Program-made: the position numbers and the translations under genes
Assembly: GCA_012271025.1 (NCBI GenBank)
Contig: JAAXHF010000203.1
Coordinates: 1-17,990 of the forward strand
Direction of reading: 5' to 3'
Source: Deltaproteobacteria bacterium
GTDB taxonomy: Bacteria > Desulfobacterota_B > Binatia > Bin18
DNA length: 17,990 nt
The notes under the pieces: generated by a model
Told to the model about the DNA's origin: nothing
Seen by the model: the letters and a program-made list of their open reading frames with translations, nothing else
Database searches by the model: none
Shown here: one piece after another, positions 1 through 7,950 of the stretch
Position numbering within the stretch: the first letter of the stretch is position 1
Layout of the letters: each line of letters starts with the position of its first letter

Positions 1-165
1 CCGCTGGCCCGGGCGGCCGTTGCGGTCGGTATCGACGGTCTGTTCATGGAGGTTCACCGCAACCCGGACCAGGCTCGCAGCGATAGCGCAAGCGTGTTTC
101 CCCTGGACCAGCTCGAAGCCCTGCTGCGGACCTTGCAGCGTCTCGACCAACTGGTGAAAGCCTAG
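1..165 (+). CDS. kdsA: 3-deoxy-D-manno-octulosonate 8-phosphate synthase, C-terminal fragment
   Basis: This is the last 54 codons of a gene that begins before the window, ending in TAG. KdsA condenses phosphoenolpyruvate with arabinose 5-phosphate to make Kdo-8-phosphate, the committed cytosolic step to the Kdo sugar of LPS inner core. The visible segment has the typical KdsA ending: LARAAVAVGIDGLFMEVH followed by NPDQARSD, a serine and a final LDQLEALL helix, which lines up with the E. coli ending LARAGMAVG-LFIEAHPDP as I remember it. Frame 1 is open from base 1. The neighbour downstream is lptC, which fits an LPS synthesis and export locus. The kdsD and kdsC genes often found between kdsA and lptC are absent here. 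The N-terminal catalytic core cannot be checked. Confidence 0.88.
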   Translation, partial: PLARAAVAVGIDGLFMEVHRNPDQARSDSASVFPLDQLEALLRTLQRLDQLVKA

Positions 166-208
166 CAGGCGTCTCCCGAGGGCTGAGCCGACGGGGCGGG
201 TCTACCCT

Positions 209-236
209 TTGCCCGGTGTGGCGGAGGTGGTATGGT
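209..236 (+). promoter_or_regulatory. possible sigma-70 promoter before lptC
   Basis: TTGCCC at 209-214 and TATGGT at 231-236 are separated by 16 bases; each matches four of six consensus positions. Transcription would start near 243, just ahead of the lptC ribosome site AGGTGG (245-250). The spacer between kdsA and lptC is 92 bases and shows no clear terminator, so read-through from kdsA is equally possible. Confidence 0.3.
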
Positions 237-257
237 ACGTGCTCAGGTGGTTCCACA

Positions 258-827
258 ATGAATCGAAAGCAGGCACGTTTTGTTATCGGTCTTGTTGTCG
301 TGTGCGTCCTGGGTGGGCTGGGCATGGGGTTGTGGCACCAGCGTCAGGACGATCAGGACCTGCCGACCGTGGCCTCGTCCGGCGGGGACCAGCGGATGCA
401 GAACTTCCGGCGGGTCAAGATGCGCGACGGCAAGAAAATCTGGGAAATCGCCGCCACCCAGGCGCGTTTTTTCGAGGACAGCAGGGAGCTGCTGGTCGAT
501 TCGCCGACCATGTCGCTGTACCTCGACAGCGGTGAGGTGATTGCCCTGCGATGCCGAGAAGGCCGGGTCACCCTCGGCGAGGGCATGCAGGAGGTCGTGC
601 GGATGAAGCTGAGCGGCGACCTGGAGATGCGGATCGGCGAGTTTTCTCTCAAGACCCAGACCGCGCTGTACGACAGCGCTCAGAATACGGTCTCGGCACC
701 GGATGTGGTCCATGTTGCCGGCCAGGATCTGAACGTTGAAGCCCGGGGCTACCGGATAGTGGTGGACGAGAAGCGGGTGACCCTGCACGCCGAAGTCCAT
801 ACCACGCTGACCAGGGAAGAGGGCTGA
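258..827 (+). CDS. lptC: LPS export ABC transporter periplasmic protein LptC
   Basis: This 189-residue protein is anchored by one N-terminal membrane segment (about residues 6-27, after NRKQAR) and is followed by a periplasmic beta-jellyroll domain. LptC receives LPS from the LptB2FG extractor and hands it to LptA. The body has the repeating short strands of the OstA/LptC fold, including a segment near residue 60 where an amphipathic strand reads KIWEIAATQARFF. I chose ATG 258 because AGGTGG lies 7 bases upstream and the membrane segment then begins at once. An in-frame GTG at 216 would add 14 residues without a better ribosome site. The stop TGA shares its last base with the ATG of the next gene, which suggests translational coupling. 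Identity rests on topology and position next to lptA and lptB, since LptC sequences diverge strongly. Confidence 0.85.
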   Translation: MNRKQARFVIGLVVVCVLGGLGMGLWHQRQDDQDLPTVASSGGDQRMQNFRRVKMRDGKKIWEIAATQARFFEDSRELLVDSPTMSLYLDSGEVIALRCREGRVTLGEGMQEVVRMKLSGDLEMRIGEFSLKTQTALYDSAQNTVSAPDVVHVAGQDLNVEARGYRIVVDEKRVTLHAEVHTTLTREEG

Positions 828-1447
828 TGGGCATGTGTACGCGCGTGTGGCGATCCCTGTCGGCCCAGATTCGAACCGGCCGCTGGCTGGTGTCCGCCGG
901 CCTGGTTTTCTTGTTGCTGGTCGGACACCCCGGCGGCAGTCCGGCCCAGGCTCCCGACACGGACCAAAGCCTGATCGCCTCCCTGTCTTTCGCCGACCGC
1001 AACCAGCCCATCGACATCCGCTCCCAGCGTCTCGAGTTCTTATACGCCGAAAAACGGGTCCAGTATCAGGACGAAGTCGTGGCGACCCAGGGTGAGGTGA
1101 CCCTGACCTGTAATCTGCTGACGGTCAGCTATGAAGAGCCGGCCGAGCCAGACGGCACGCCGCCTGCGGCGTCCACCACCTCCCAACAGCGTCTCAAGGA
1201 AATTGTTGCCGAGGGCGATGTCAGGCTGGAGTCCGAAAGCGGCTACGCAACCGGCAGACAGCTGGTGTTCGATCAGACCAAACGGACGGTCACCCTGAGC
1301 GGCGATGCCGTGCTGCACGAGGGCGCCAACCAGGTCAGCGGTGATCGGGTCATCGTCTATCTTGACGAGCGGCGGAGTGTGGTCGAAGGCCAGGCGCGCA
1401 TGCGGCTCATTCCAGGCTCAAACGACACAGGGACGACATCTCAGTGA
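827..1447 (+). CDS. lptA: LPS transport periplasmic protein LptA
   Basis: This 206-residue OstA-domain protein forms the periplasmic bridge that carries LPS from LptC to LptD in the outer membrane. The N-terminus is a signal peptide: basic residues (R6, R9, R16, R19), a hydrophobic stretch [13 protein letters not shown], then a probable cleavage after SPAQA near residue 42. The mature part follows the LptA pattern, starting with [12 protein letters not shown], then [29 protein letters not shown] and [17 protein letters not shown], the repeated strands of the jellyroll. The start ATG overlaps the lptC stop by one base, with GGGAAGAGGG just upstream; a second ATG at 833 is possible. The end overlaps the lptB GTG by four bases. 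It is slightly longer than E. coli LptA, mainly because of a Pro/Ala-rich insert near residues 104-118. Confidence 0.9.
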   Translation: MGMCTRVWRSLSAQIRTGRWLVSAGLVFLLLVGHPGGSPAQAPDTDQSLIASLSFADRNQPIDIRSQRLEFLYAEKRVQYQDEVVATQGEVTLTCNLLTVSYEEPAEPDGTPPAASTTSQQRLKEIVAEGDVRLESESGYATGRQLVFDQTKRTVTLSGDAVLHEGANQVSGDRVIVYLDERRSVVEGQARMRLIPGSNDTGTTSQ

Positions 1448-2175
1448 GTGCCGAGCCAGTCTTGCGTGGCGAAGGACTGCATAAGGCCTACGCCAGACGG
1501 CCCGTGCTGCGCAATGTCACGGTCGAGGTCAAGGGCGGCGAGGTGGTCGGCCTGTTGGGGCCGAACGGGGCGGGAAAAACCACCACGTTTTCCATCATTG
1601 TCGGCATTATCCGTCCCGACCAGGGTCGCGTATGCTTCAACGACCAGGACTTTACCTCTCTGCCCATGCACCAGCGTGCGCGCAAAGGCGTGACGTATCT
1701 GCCCCAGGAGTCGTCGATCTTTCGCAAGCTGACGGTTGAGGAGAATCTGCTGGCTATCCTAGAGACCCTGGACCTGACAAAGGACCAGCGCCAGGAACGC
1801 CTGGAGCGGCTGCTGGCCGACCTGCATATCGGCCACTTGGCCAAAAATCGGGCCGATTCGCTGTCCGGCGGAGAGCGACGCCGGGTCGAAATCTCACGCG
1901 CCCTGGTCATGGATCCGACCTTTATGCTGCTCGACGAACCTTTTGCCGGGATTGATCCCCTGTCGGTGGTCGATATCCAGGATATTATTGTCCAGCTGCG
2001 GGCACGCGGCATCGGCGTGCTGGTGACCGACCATAATGTCCGCGAGACGCTGAGTATCTGTGATCGCGCCTATATCCTGAGTGACGGCCAGGTTTTTGAA
2101 GAAGGCACGCCTGCGGAACTGACCACCAGTACGCGCGCCCGACAGGTGTATCTGGGCGAGCGCTTTCGCTTATGA
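1444..2175 (+). CDS. lptB: LPS export ABC transporter ATP-binding protein LptB
   Basis: This 243-residue cytoplasmic ATPase powers LPS extraction by the LptB2FG complex. The standard ABC motifs are all present: Walker [10 protein letters not shown] at 39-47, Q-loop Gln88 in YLPQES, signature LSGGE at 140-144, Walker B FMLLDEP at 160-166 with catalytic Glu165, and H-loop His197 in TDHNVRET. The LptB-specific stretches [18 protein letters not shown] and [13 protein letters not shown] separate it from other importers and exporters. The start is GTG 1444 inside the lptA stop (GTGA overlap), with AGGGA 10 bases upstream. Partner permeases LptF and LptG are not in the window, as is usual when they are encoded elsewhere. 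The rpoN gene follows after 31 bases, the classical lptB-rpoN pairing. Confidence 0.97.
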   Translation: MSAEPVLRGEGLHKAYARRPVLRNVTVEVKGGEVVGLLGPNGAGKTTTFSIIVGIIRPDQGRVCFNDQDFTSLPMHQRARKGVTYLPQESSIFRKLTVEENLLAILETLDLTKDQRQERLERLLADLHIGHLAKNRADSLSGGERRRVEISRALVMDPTFMLLDEPFAGIDPLSVVDIQDIIVQLRARGIGVLVTDHNVRETLSICDRAYILSDGQVFEEGTPAELTTSTRARQVYLGERFRL

Positions 2176-2206
2176 GATCGGCGCTCACACCAAAGAAGAC
2201 ACGCGC

Positions 2207-3676
2207 ATGGCCCTAGAAGTCCGACTCCAACACAAACTCCAGCAAAAGCTGGTCATTACGCCCCAGCTGCAGCAGGCCATCAAGATTTTGCAGCTGCCCC
2301 GGGACGAGTTGGATGTTCTGATTCATGACGAACTCGACCAGAACCCGGTCCTCGGGGTCGAGGCTGTTGAGGCGGCCAGCGAGCAGGAGGCGGCGCTGCT
2401 CGACGGTCCGCCAAGCGCCGCCCAGGAGTCGGTCCAGGAGCGCAGCGCCGAAGAGGAGATCGACTGGCATACCTATCTGGAGAGCTATAACAACGATTTG
2501 CCGTCCCTGCCGCCGTCCGGCGGCGAGGAGGTGGACGAGGAGCGGCCGAGTCTGGTTGAAAATCATCCCAACCGTCCCGAATCCCTCGAACAGCACCTGT
2601 CCGACCAGCTCCGTTTCTCCAAGCTGAGCCCTGAGGAACAGTACATTGCCTCGCTGATTATTGGTGAGCTTGATATTGACGGCTATGTGTCGACCCCGCT
2701 GGTCGATATTGCCGCCCAGAGCGCCGCAGACCTGGCCACACCGGTCGGGGTCGGGCAGGTCGAACAGGTGCTGGAGCTGATTCAGACCTGTGACCCGCCC
2801 GGAGTCGGGTCTCGTGACCTGCGTGAATGCCTGCTGCACCAGCTGCGTTTGCAGCAGACCGAGGCCGGGGACGATCCGGTGTGTGAGCTGGCCGTGCGCA
2901 TCGTCGACAGCCATCTCGGTCTGCTCGAAGAGCGGGACAGCGAGCGTCTGGCCAAAGCCTTGCAGGTGAGCGGCGAACAGCTGGAGTGCGCCATCCGCCT
3001 GATTGCCAGCCTGGAGCCCAGGCCGGGCCGTAATTTCGGCGAGGCTGACGTCAGCTATATCACGCCGGACGTGTACGTGCACAAGGTCGGCGATGAGTAT
3101 GTCGTCACGCTCAACGAAGACGGCCTGCCGCGCCTCAAGGTCAACGCCTCCTACCGCCGCTTTCTGCACAGCCCGGACGGCGCGGCCAAAGAGTATGTGC
3201 GGGGAAAATTGCGCGCCGCCGCCTGGCTGATCAAGAGCATTCACCAGCGTCAGCGGACCCTGCTGCTGGTTGCCCAGAGCATCGTCAAATTCCAACAGGA
3301 TTTTCTGACCCACGGGGTATCCCGAATGCGCCCCCTGGTGCTGCGCGACGTGGCGGACGAAGTCGGTATCCACGAATCAACCGTCAGCCGCGCGATTGCC
3401 AATAAGTATATTGCCACCCCGCGCGGCATTGAGGCGCTCAAGCATTTCTTCACCACCGGCCTCAGGGGTAACAACGGTCAGGACATTGCGGCGAGTAGCG
3501 TCAAGGAGCGTATCCGCCAGCTGATCCAGGCCGAGGAGAGCGGCCAGCCGTTGAGCGACGAGGCCATTGCCCGTCAGCTGGCGGCCGAGCACATCACCAT
3601 CGCCCGCCGCACGGTGGCCAAATATCGCGAGACGCTCCATATTCTGCCGTCATCAAAACGCAGGAAGCTGCGCTAG
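2207..3676 (+). CDS. rpoN: RNA polymerase sigma-54 factor
   Basis: This 489-residue sigma-54 directs RNA polymerase to -24/-12 promoters that need AAA+ activators. The order of parts is normal. The glutamine- and leucine-rich activator region I comes first (residues 1-50, including LQQKLVITPQLQQAIKILQL and a NPVLG end). An acidic linker follows to about residue 120 (EEEIDWHTYLESYNNDLPSL), then the core-binding region (about 120-300). The helix-turn-helix is near 381-400 (DVADEVGIHESTVSRAIANK). The RpoN box ARRTVAKYRE is at 466-475 and recognises the -24 element. The ribosome site is weak (GAAG about 8 bases before ATG 2207), so coupling to lptB is likely. Downstream are ptsN and rapZ, the familiar rpoN cluster, although the hpf gene that usually follows rpoN is absent. 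Length is normal for the family. Confidence 0.98.
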   Translation: MALEVRLQHKLQQKLVITPQLQQAIKILQLPRDELDVLIHDELDQNPVLGVEAVEAASEQEAALLDGPPSAAQESVQERSAEEEIDWHTYLESYNNDLPSLPPSGGEEVDEERPSLVENHPNRPESLEQHLSDQLRFSKLSPEEQYIASLIIGELDIDGYVSTPLVDIAAQSAADLATPVGVGQVEQVLELIQTCDPPGVGSRDLRECLLHQLRLQQTEAGDDPVCELAVRIVDSHLGLLEERDSERLAKALQVSGEQLECAIRLIASLEPRPGRNFGEADVSYITPDVYVHKVGDEYVVTLNEDGLPRLKVNASYRRFLHSPDGAAKEYVRGKLRAAAWLIKSIHQRQRTLLLVAQSIVKFQQDFLTHGVSRMRPLVLRDVADEVGIHESTVSRAIANKYIATPRGIEALKHFFTTGLRGNNGQDIAASSVKERIRQLIQAEESGQPLSDEAIARQLAAEHITIARRTVAKYRETLHILPSSKRRKLR

Positions 3677-3714
3677 AACGCGGCCCAGACGAAACACGAC
3701 AAGGACGGAATCCC

Positions 3715-4176
3715 ATGCGTGTGGTCGATATCCTGAGTCAAGAACTCATTGTTCCCCAGCTGCGCAGCACGACCAAGACCGATGTCCTCCACGAGCTGTC
3801 CCAACAGCTGGCCGCCCACTACCCGCATATCAACGCCCAGAGCCTGCTGGCGGTCCTGCTCGAGCGGGAGCGGCTGGGTACGACGGCCATTGGCGAGGGG
3901 ATTGCCATCCCCCACGGCAAGCTGCCCGGACTGAGAGATGTCGTAGCCGTCTTTGGCCGCAGTTCGTCGGGTATTGACTGTCAGTCCCTGGACGGCGCCC
4001 CGACCCAGCTGTTTTTCCTGCTCGTCGCGCCCGAGGACTCGGCCGGCATACACCTCAAAGCCCTGGCCCGGGTGTCTCGCCTGCTCAAGGACAGGGCGTT
4101 TCGGGAGCGCCTGCTGCAGGGCCACAGCCAGGCCGATCTGTTCCGGCTGATCTCCCAGGAGGACGCCAAGCTGTGA
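3715..4176 (+). CDS. ptsN: PTS IIA-like nitrogen regulatory protein PtsN
   Basis: This 153-residue EIIA-Ntr/fructose-type domain accepts phosphate from an HPr-like carrier and, in proteobacteria, regulates potassium transport, nitrogen and stress functions rather than importing sugar. The phosphorylation site is His67 in TTAIGEGIAIPHGKLPG, the strongest signature of the family. The C-terminal half keeps the FFLLVAPEDSAGIHLKALARVSRLL pattern (helices facing the active site). The start at ATG 3715 has AAGGAC about 8 bases upstream. The stop overlaps the GTG start of rapZ by four bases, suggesting coupled translation. No IIB or IIC domains are attached or nearby, which supports a regulatory role. 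The HprK gene often found between ptsN and rapZ in Desulfobacterota is missing. Confidence 0.95.
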   Translation: MRVVDILSQELIVPQLRSTTKTDVLHELSQQLAAHYPHINAQSLLAVLLERERLGTTAIGEGIAIPHGKLPGLRDVVAVFGRSSSGIDCQSLDGAPTQLFFLLVAPEDSAGIHLKALARVSRLLKDRAFRERLLQGHSQADLFRLISQEDAKL

Positions 4177-5072
4177 GCGCTCCGCCCGCCTCCAGTCCGC
4201 CGTCGGTGACGCCCCTGCACATCCTGATCGTGACCGGCCTGTCCGGCTCAGGCAAGAGCACGGCGATTCACGCCCTGGAAGATCTGGGCTTTTACTGCAT
4301 CGACAATCTGCCGGTGACCCTCATCCCCCAGTTCCTGAGCCTGTGCGAAAACAGCCATCAGCCCATTGACCGGATCGGCCTGGGCATTGATGTCCGCGAA
4401 CGGGTCTCGCTGAACGAATATCCGACCGTGTTGGCCGACCTGCGGCGTCACGGCAGGCAGCTCGATATTGTCTACCTTGAGGCGGCCGACGAGATCGTTA
4501 TCCGCCGCTTCAGCGAAACCCGCCGTCCCCATCCGGCGGCCGATGAGGGGAGCATCATCTCGGGCATTCGGATCGAACGTCAGCGGCTGGCCGGCCTGCG
4601 GGCGCTGGCCGACCAGGTGCTCGATACCTCGGCCCTGACCGTCCACGAGTTGCGCCAGCACATGCGGCGGATTGCCGGCCGCCGCTCGCACCACCCCAGC
4701 GCGCTGTTGGTGACCATCGAGTCCTTCGGCTATAAGTACGGCATTCCGACCGATGCGGATCTGATGTTTGATGTGCGCTTTCTGCCCAATCCGTTTTTTG
4801 TCGAAGCACTGCGGCCCAAGACTGGCCGCGCGCCGGACGTGGCGGCTTTCGTCCTCGGCTGTCCCGAGGCCGAGCGTTTTCTGGCCCAGGTGAGCGAACT
4901 GCTGGTCTCCAGCCTGCCCCTGTACGTCCGGGAGGGCAAAAGCTATCTGACCCTGGCCATTGGCTGTACGGGCGGTCGGCATCGCTCGGTGGCGGTGGCC
5001 GAAGAACTCGGCCGCCGCCTGGCCGACGGCGGCTATAGCGCCCATATCCATCACCGCGACCAGCATCGCTGA
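4173..5072 (+). CDS. rapZ: RNase adapter / nucleotide-binding protein RapZ
   Basis: This 299-residue protein belongs to the RapZ (YvcJ/YhbJ) family. In enterobacteria RapZ directs RNase E to the small RNA GlmZ and so sets glucosamine-6-phosphate synthesis; in other phyla its target is uncertain. The N-terminal P-loop is GLSGSGKS at 22-29, followed by YCIDNLPV at 41-48. A Walker-B-like stretch DIVYLEAADEIVIRRFSETR runs from about residue 98. The C-terminal domain has SFGYKYGIPTDADLMFDVRF near 184-203 and the highly conserved GCTGGRHRSV at 264-273, with a His-rich tail. The start GTG lies in the ptsN stop, with AGGAGG 10 bases upstream. The N-terminal Ser/Pro leader (residues 1-13) makes it a little longer than the usual 285-290 residues. 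The link to GlmZ-type RNAs is not visible here. Confidence 0.95.
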   Translation: MSAPPASSPPSVTPLHILIVTGLSGSGKSTAIHALEDLGFYCIDNLPVTLIPQFLSLCENSHQPIDRIGLGIDVRERVSLNEYPTVLADLRRHGRQLDIVYLEAADEIVIRRFSETRRPHPAADEGSIISGIRIERQRLAGLRALADQVLDTSALTVHELRQHMRRIAGRRSHHPSALLVTIESFGYKYGIPTDADLMFDVRFLPNPFFVEALRPKTGRAPDVAAFVLGCPEAERFLAQVSELLVSSLPLYVREGKSYLTLAIGCTGGRHRSVAVAEELGRRLADGGYSAHIHHRDQHR

Positions 5073-5109
5073 GCGCGCCCCCGGGTCGCCGCACAGACGC
5101 CGCACAGCC

Positions 5110-5385
5110 ATGACACCGCCGCCCACCCTTGTTCGCCTGACCCTGGCCCATCCCGAGGGCTTGCACGCCCGGGTGGCCGCCATGTGGGTCCGGAGTCTGC
5201 GCGACTGTGAGGTCGAGGTCACGGTCAGCTGGGACGGGCGGACGGTGAACGGCCGGAGTGTGATCGAACTGCTGACCCTGGGCGCCCCCCACGGCAGCGT
5301 GCTCGAAGTGCGGATCAGCGGGGCGGATGCCGAGGCCGCCCTGGCCGCCCTGCGTCAGGTGGTCGAGCCATCTGCTGCCGACTAG
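5110..5385 (+). CDS. ptsH: HPr-family phosphocarrier protein
   Basis: This 91-residue HPr/NPr domain would shuttle phosphate between a PTS enzyme I and PtsN. The phosphorylated histidine is His19 in [10 protein letters not shown]. The regulatory-serine position is Ser50 in [17 protein letters not shown], matching HPr Ser46. One key change is visible: the proline that normally follows LHAR (LHARP) is Val22 here. I start the gene at ATG 5110. The same frame stays open upstream through the end of rapZ, but that part is another reading frame of rapZ and has no HPr similarity. It lies 37 bases after rapZ. No enzyme I gene, mannose-type IIA or HprK follows, so its phosphate donor must be encoded elsewhere. 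It could be called npr; the sequence does not separate the two. Confidence 0.88.
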   Translation: MTPPPTLVRLTLAHPEGLHARVAAMWVRSLRDCEVEVTVSWDGRTVNGRSVIELLTLGAPHGSVLEVRISGADAEAALAALRQVVEPSAAD

Positions 5386-5388
5386 CCC

Positions 5389-5417
5389 TTGACGCTCGAA
5401 CAGGGATTCTATTAGAT
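5389..5417 (+). promoter_or_regulatory. candidate sigma-70 promoter for metK
   Basis: TTGACG at 5389-5394 is followed by TTAGAT at 5412-5417 (17-base spacing) or TATTAG at 5410-5415 (15-base spacing). The -35 matches five of six positions; the -10 is weaker. It lies in the 77-base gap between the HPr gene and metK, and would leave an untranslated leader of about 35-40 bases ending in the ribosome site AGGAG (5451-5455). Confidence 0.4.
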
Positions 5418-5462
5418 GCGCCGTGCGATACGAGACCCCAACGCCAAACAAGGAGAGGGCTG

Positions 5463-6635
5463 ATGGCGGGAAAAGATTTTCTGTTCACCTCGGAATCGGT
5501 ATCCGAGGGCCATCCAGACAAAATGTGCGATCAGATTTCGGACGGGATCCTGGACGGACTGCTGGCCCAGGACCCGGACAGCCGGGTCGCCTGCGAAACC
5601 CTGGTGAAAACAGGCATGGTGGTGGTGGCGGGAGAGATCACCTCCGAGGCTCGCATTGACTACGCCGACATCGTGCGCCGGACGGTACGCGATATCGGCT
5701 TCGATCATTCGTCGCTGGGCTTTGACGGCAATACCTGCGCCGTCCTGACCGCGCTCGACCGTCAGTCGCCCGACATCTCCCAGGGCGTCACCGCCGGCCA
5801 GGGCTTGTACACCGAACAGGGGGCTGGCGACCAGGGCATGATGTTCGGCTTTGCCTGCGACGAAACCAAGGAATTCATGCCGTTTCCGATTTATACCGCC
5901 CATCGCCTCGTCCAGGAGATGGCTGCGGCCCGCAAACGGGGCGAGATCGCCTTTCTGCGCCCGGACGGCAAGTCGCAGGTCACCGTCGAGTACCGCGACG
6001 GTCGGCCGGTTCGGGCCGATACAGTCCTGATTTCGACCCAGCACGACCCGGATGCCGACTACAAGACGATCAAAGAGGTGGTGGTTGAAGACATTATCAA
6101 AAAGGTCGTGCCGCCCGAGTTCCTGGACGGCGAGACGTCTTTTCTGGTCAATCCGACCGGCCGCTTTGTCGACGGCGGCCCGTTTGCCGACTGCGGCTTG
6201 ACCGGTCGCAAGATCATCGTCGATACCTACGGCGGAATGGGTCGCCACGGCGGCGGGGCATTCTCCGGCAAAGACCCCAGCAAGGTTGATCGTTCGGCCG
6301 CGTATATGGCCCGCTATATTGCCAAGAATATCGTGGCCGCCGAGTTGGCCGCGCGCTGCGAGGTGCAGATGGCCTACGCCATCGGGATGGCCCGGCCGGT
6401 CGGCGTCTTTATCGATACCTTCGGCACCGGCGTCCTGCCCGATGAGCGCCTGGCCGAGATTGTCGATAAGGAGTTTGACCTGCGGCCGGCCGAAATCATT
6501 CAGACCCTGGGCCTCAAGCGGCCGATTTTCCAGTCCACGGCGTCCTACGGCCACTTCGGCCGTCCGCCCCAGGGCGAGCTGTTCAGCTGGGAGCGGCTCG
6601 ACCGGGTCGATATGCTCAAGCGGGCGGCCAGCTGA
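5463..6635 (+). CDS. metK: S-adenosylmethionine synthetase
   Basis: This 390-residue enzyme makes S-adenosylmethionine from methionine and ATP in the cytoplasm, as a tetramer. Family motifs are clear: [16 protein letters not shown] at 16-31 (ATP and metal binding), [16 protein letters not shown] at 120-135, [20 protein letters not shown] at 231-250, and the phosphate-binding loop [12 protein letters not shown] at 263-274 followed by [15 protein letters not shown]. The strong ribosome site AGGAG sits 7 bases before ATG 5463, and the protein begins [20 protein letters not shown] as expected for a full-length family member. It is followed after 31 bases by ahcY, so synthesis of SAM and removal of its product SAH are probably co-transcribed. 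I see no SAM riboswitch in the short leader. Confidence 0.99.
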   Translation: MAGKDFLFTSESVSEGHPDKMCDQISDGILDGLLAQDPDSRVACETLVKTGMVVVAGEITSEARIDYADIVRRTVRDIGFDHSSLGFDGNTCAVLTALDRQSPDISQGVTAGQGLYTEQGAGDQGMMFGFACDETKEFMPFPIYTAHRLVQEMAAARKRGEIAFLRPDGKSQVTVEYRDGRPVRADTVLISTQHDPDADYKTIKEVVVEDIIKKVVPPEFLDGETSFLVNPTGRFVDGGPFADCGLTGRKIIVDTYGGMGRHGGGAFSGKDPSKVDRSAAYMARYIAKNIVAAELAARCEVQMAYAIGMARPVGVFIDTFGTGVLPDERLAEIVDKEFDLRPAEIIQTLGLKRPIFQSTASYGHFGRPPQGELFSWERLDRVDMLKRAAS

Positions 6636-6666
6636 AGCCCGGCCGTTCACACAGAAAAGAGGACAT

Positions 6667-7941
6667 ATGGCTGCTCGCAAGGGAGATGTGAAAGATCTCA
6701 GCCTGGCCGCGGCGGGCCAGAAACGCATAGACTGGGCCGACCAGCACATGCCGGTGCTGCGCCAGGTGCGCCAGGAGTTTGCCCGCACCAAACCGCTCAA
6801 GGGCCTGCGCGTGTCGGCCTGCCTGCACGTCACCACCGAAACCGCCAACCTGATGCGGACCCTCAAGACTGGCGGGGCGAGCGTCATGCTGTGCGCCTCG
6901 AACCCGCTCTCGACCCAGGACGATACGGCCGCCGCCCTGGTCGCCCGTGAGGGGATTCCGACCTATGCCGTCCGGGGCGAGGACAACAAGACCTACTACC
7001 AGCATTTGCACGCCGTGCTGGGTCAGGGGCCGACCGTGACCCTTGACGACGGCGCCGACCTGGTGTCGCTGCTGCACACCGATGCCAGCTACGAAGACCA
7101 GCTCGGGCGGCTGATCGCCAGCATGGAAGAGACCACGACCGGGGTTATTCGCCTGCGCGCCATGGAGAACAATGGCGTGCTCAGGCTGCCGGTCATCGCG
7201 GTCAACGACGCCACCACCAAGCATCTGTTCGACAACCGCTACGGCACCGGACAATCGACCCTGGACGGTGTGCTGCGGGCGACCAATATTCTGCTGGCCG
7301 GCAAGGTCGTGGTGGTCGCCGGCTACGGCTGGTGCGGCAAAGGCGTGGCCAGCCGGGCGCGCGGCCTGGGCGCCCAGGTGATCGTGACCGAGGTGGACCC
7401 GATCCGTGCCCTGGAGGCCGCCATGGACGGCTTTCGGGTCATGCCGATGCTGGAGGCCGCCCGGCTGGGAGACATCTTCGTCACCCTCACCGGCGATACC
7501 AGCGTGCTGCGTCGCGAACACTTCCGGGTGCTCAAAGACGGCGCCATTCTGTGCAACTCGGGCCATTTTGACGTGGAGATCGACGTCAAAGCGCTGACCA
7601 AAATGGCCAAAAAGGTCGAAAAGAACCTGCGCTCCAACCTCGACTGTTATCAGCTGTCCCAGAAGCGGCGCGTCTACCTGTTGGGCGAGGGACGGCTGGT
7701 CAACCTGGCTGCGGCCGAGGGCCACCCGGCCTCGGTCATGGACATGAGCTTTGCCACCCAGGCGCTGAGCGTCAGCTGGGCGGTCGAGCACCGCCAGGAC
7801 CTTGACGCCCGCGTCCACGCCGTGCCGCAGGAAGTCGAGGACACGGTCGCCACCCTGAAACTGGCCAGCATGGATATCCGGCTGGACACGCTGACGGCCG
7901 CCCAAAAACGCTATCTTGCGTCCTGGGAGTTCGGCACCTGA
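6667..7941 (+). CDS. ahcY: S-adenosylhomocysteine hydrolase (short type)
   Basis: This 424-residue NAD-dependent enzyme splits S-adenosylhomocysteine into homocysteine and adenosine, relieving product inhibition of methyltransferases. Substrate-binding motifs are ACLHVTTETANLMRTLKTGG (51-70) and SNPLSTQDD (78-86). The NAD loop is GYGWCGKG at 219-226 with DP at 244-245 in the next strand. CNSGHFDVEID at 296-306 and SVMDMSFATQ near 356-365 complete the signature, and the end is LASWEFGT. It lacks the insert of about 40 residues found in many proteobacterial and eukaryotic enzymes, so it belongs to the shorter archaeal/thermophile/Chloroflexi-like class. I start at ATG 6667 (MAARKGD) after AAGAGGA; the frame is open further upstream only because it shadows metK. 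The Cys in GYGWCGKG is a little unusual. Confidence 0.98.
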   Translation: MAARKGDVKDLSLAAAGQKRIDWADQHMPVLRQVRQEFARTKPLKGLRVSACLHVTTETANLMRTLKTGGASVMLCASNPLSTQDDTAAALVAREGIPTYAVRGEDNKTYYQHLHAVLGQGPTVTLDDGADLVSLLHTDASYEDQLGRLIASMEETTTGVIRLRAMENNGVLRLPVIAVNDATTKHLFDNRYGTGQSTLDGVLRATNILLAGKVVVVAGYGWCGKGVASRARGLGAQVIVTEVDPIRALEAAMDGFRVMPMLEAARLGDIFVTLTGDTSVLRREHFRVLKDGAILCNSGHFDVEIDVKALTKMAKKVEKNLRSNLDCYQLSQKRRVYLLGEGRLVNLAAAEGHPASVMDMSFATQALSVSWAVEHRQDLDARVHAVPQEVEDTVATLKLASMDIRLDTLTAAQKRYLASWEFGT

Positions 7942-7950
7942 GCCCAGCCT

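Noticed and set aside
4960..5109. Extended HPr reading frame overlapping rapZ, as if HPr had a 50-residue N-terminal extension
   Set aside because: The upstream part is rapZ sequence read in another frame; HPr similarity begins only after ATG 5110.
5386..5462. Possible SAM riboswitch before metK
   Set aside because: The gap is only 77 bases. I could not find the stems and conserved blocks of a SAM-I, SAM-II or SAM-IV riboswitch, and there is no terminator or anti-terminator pair.
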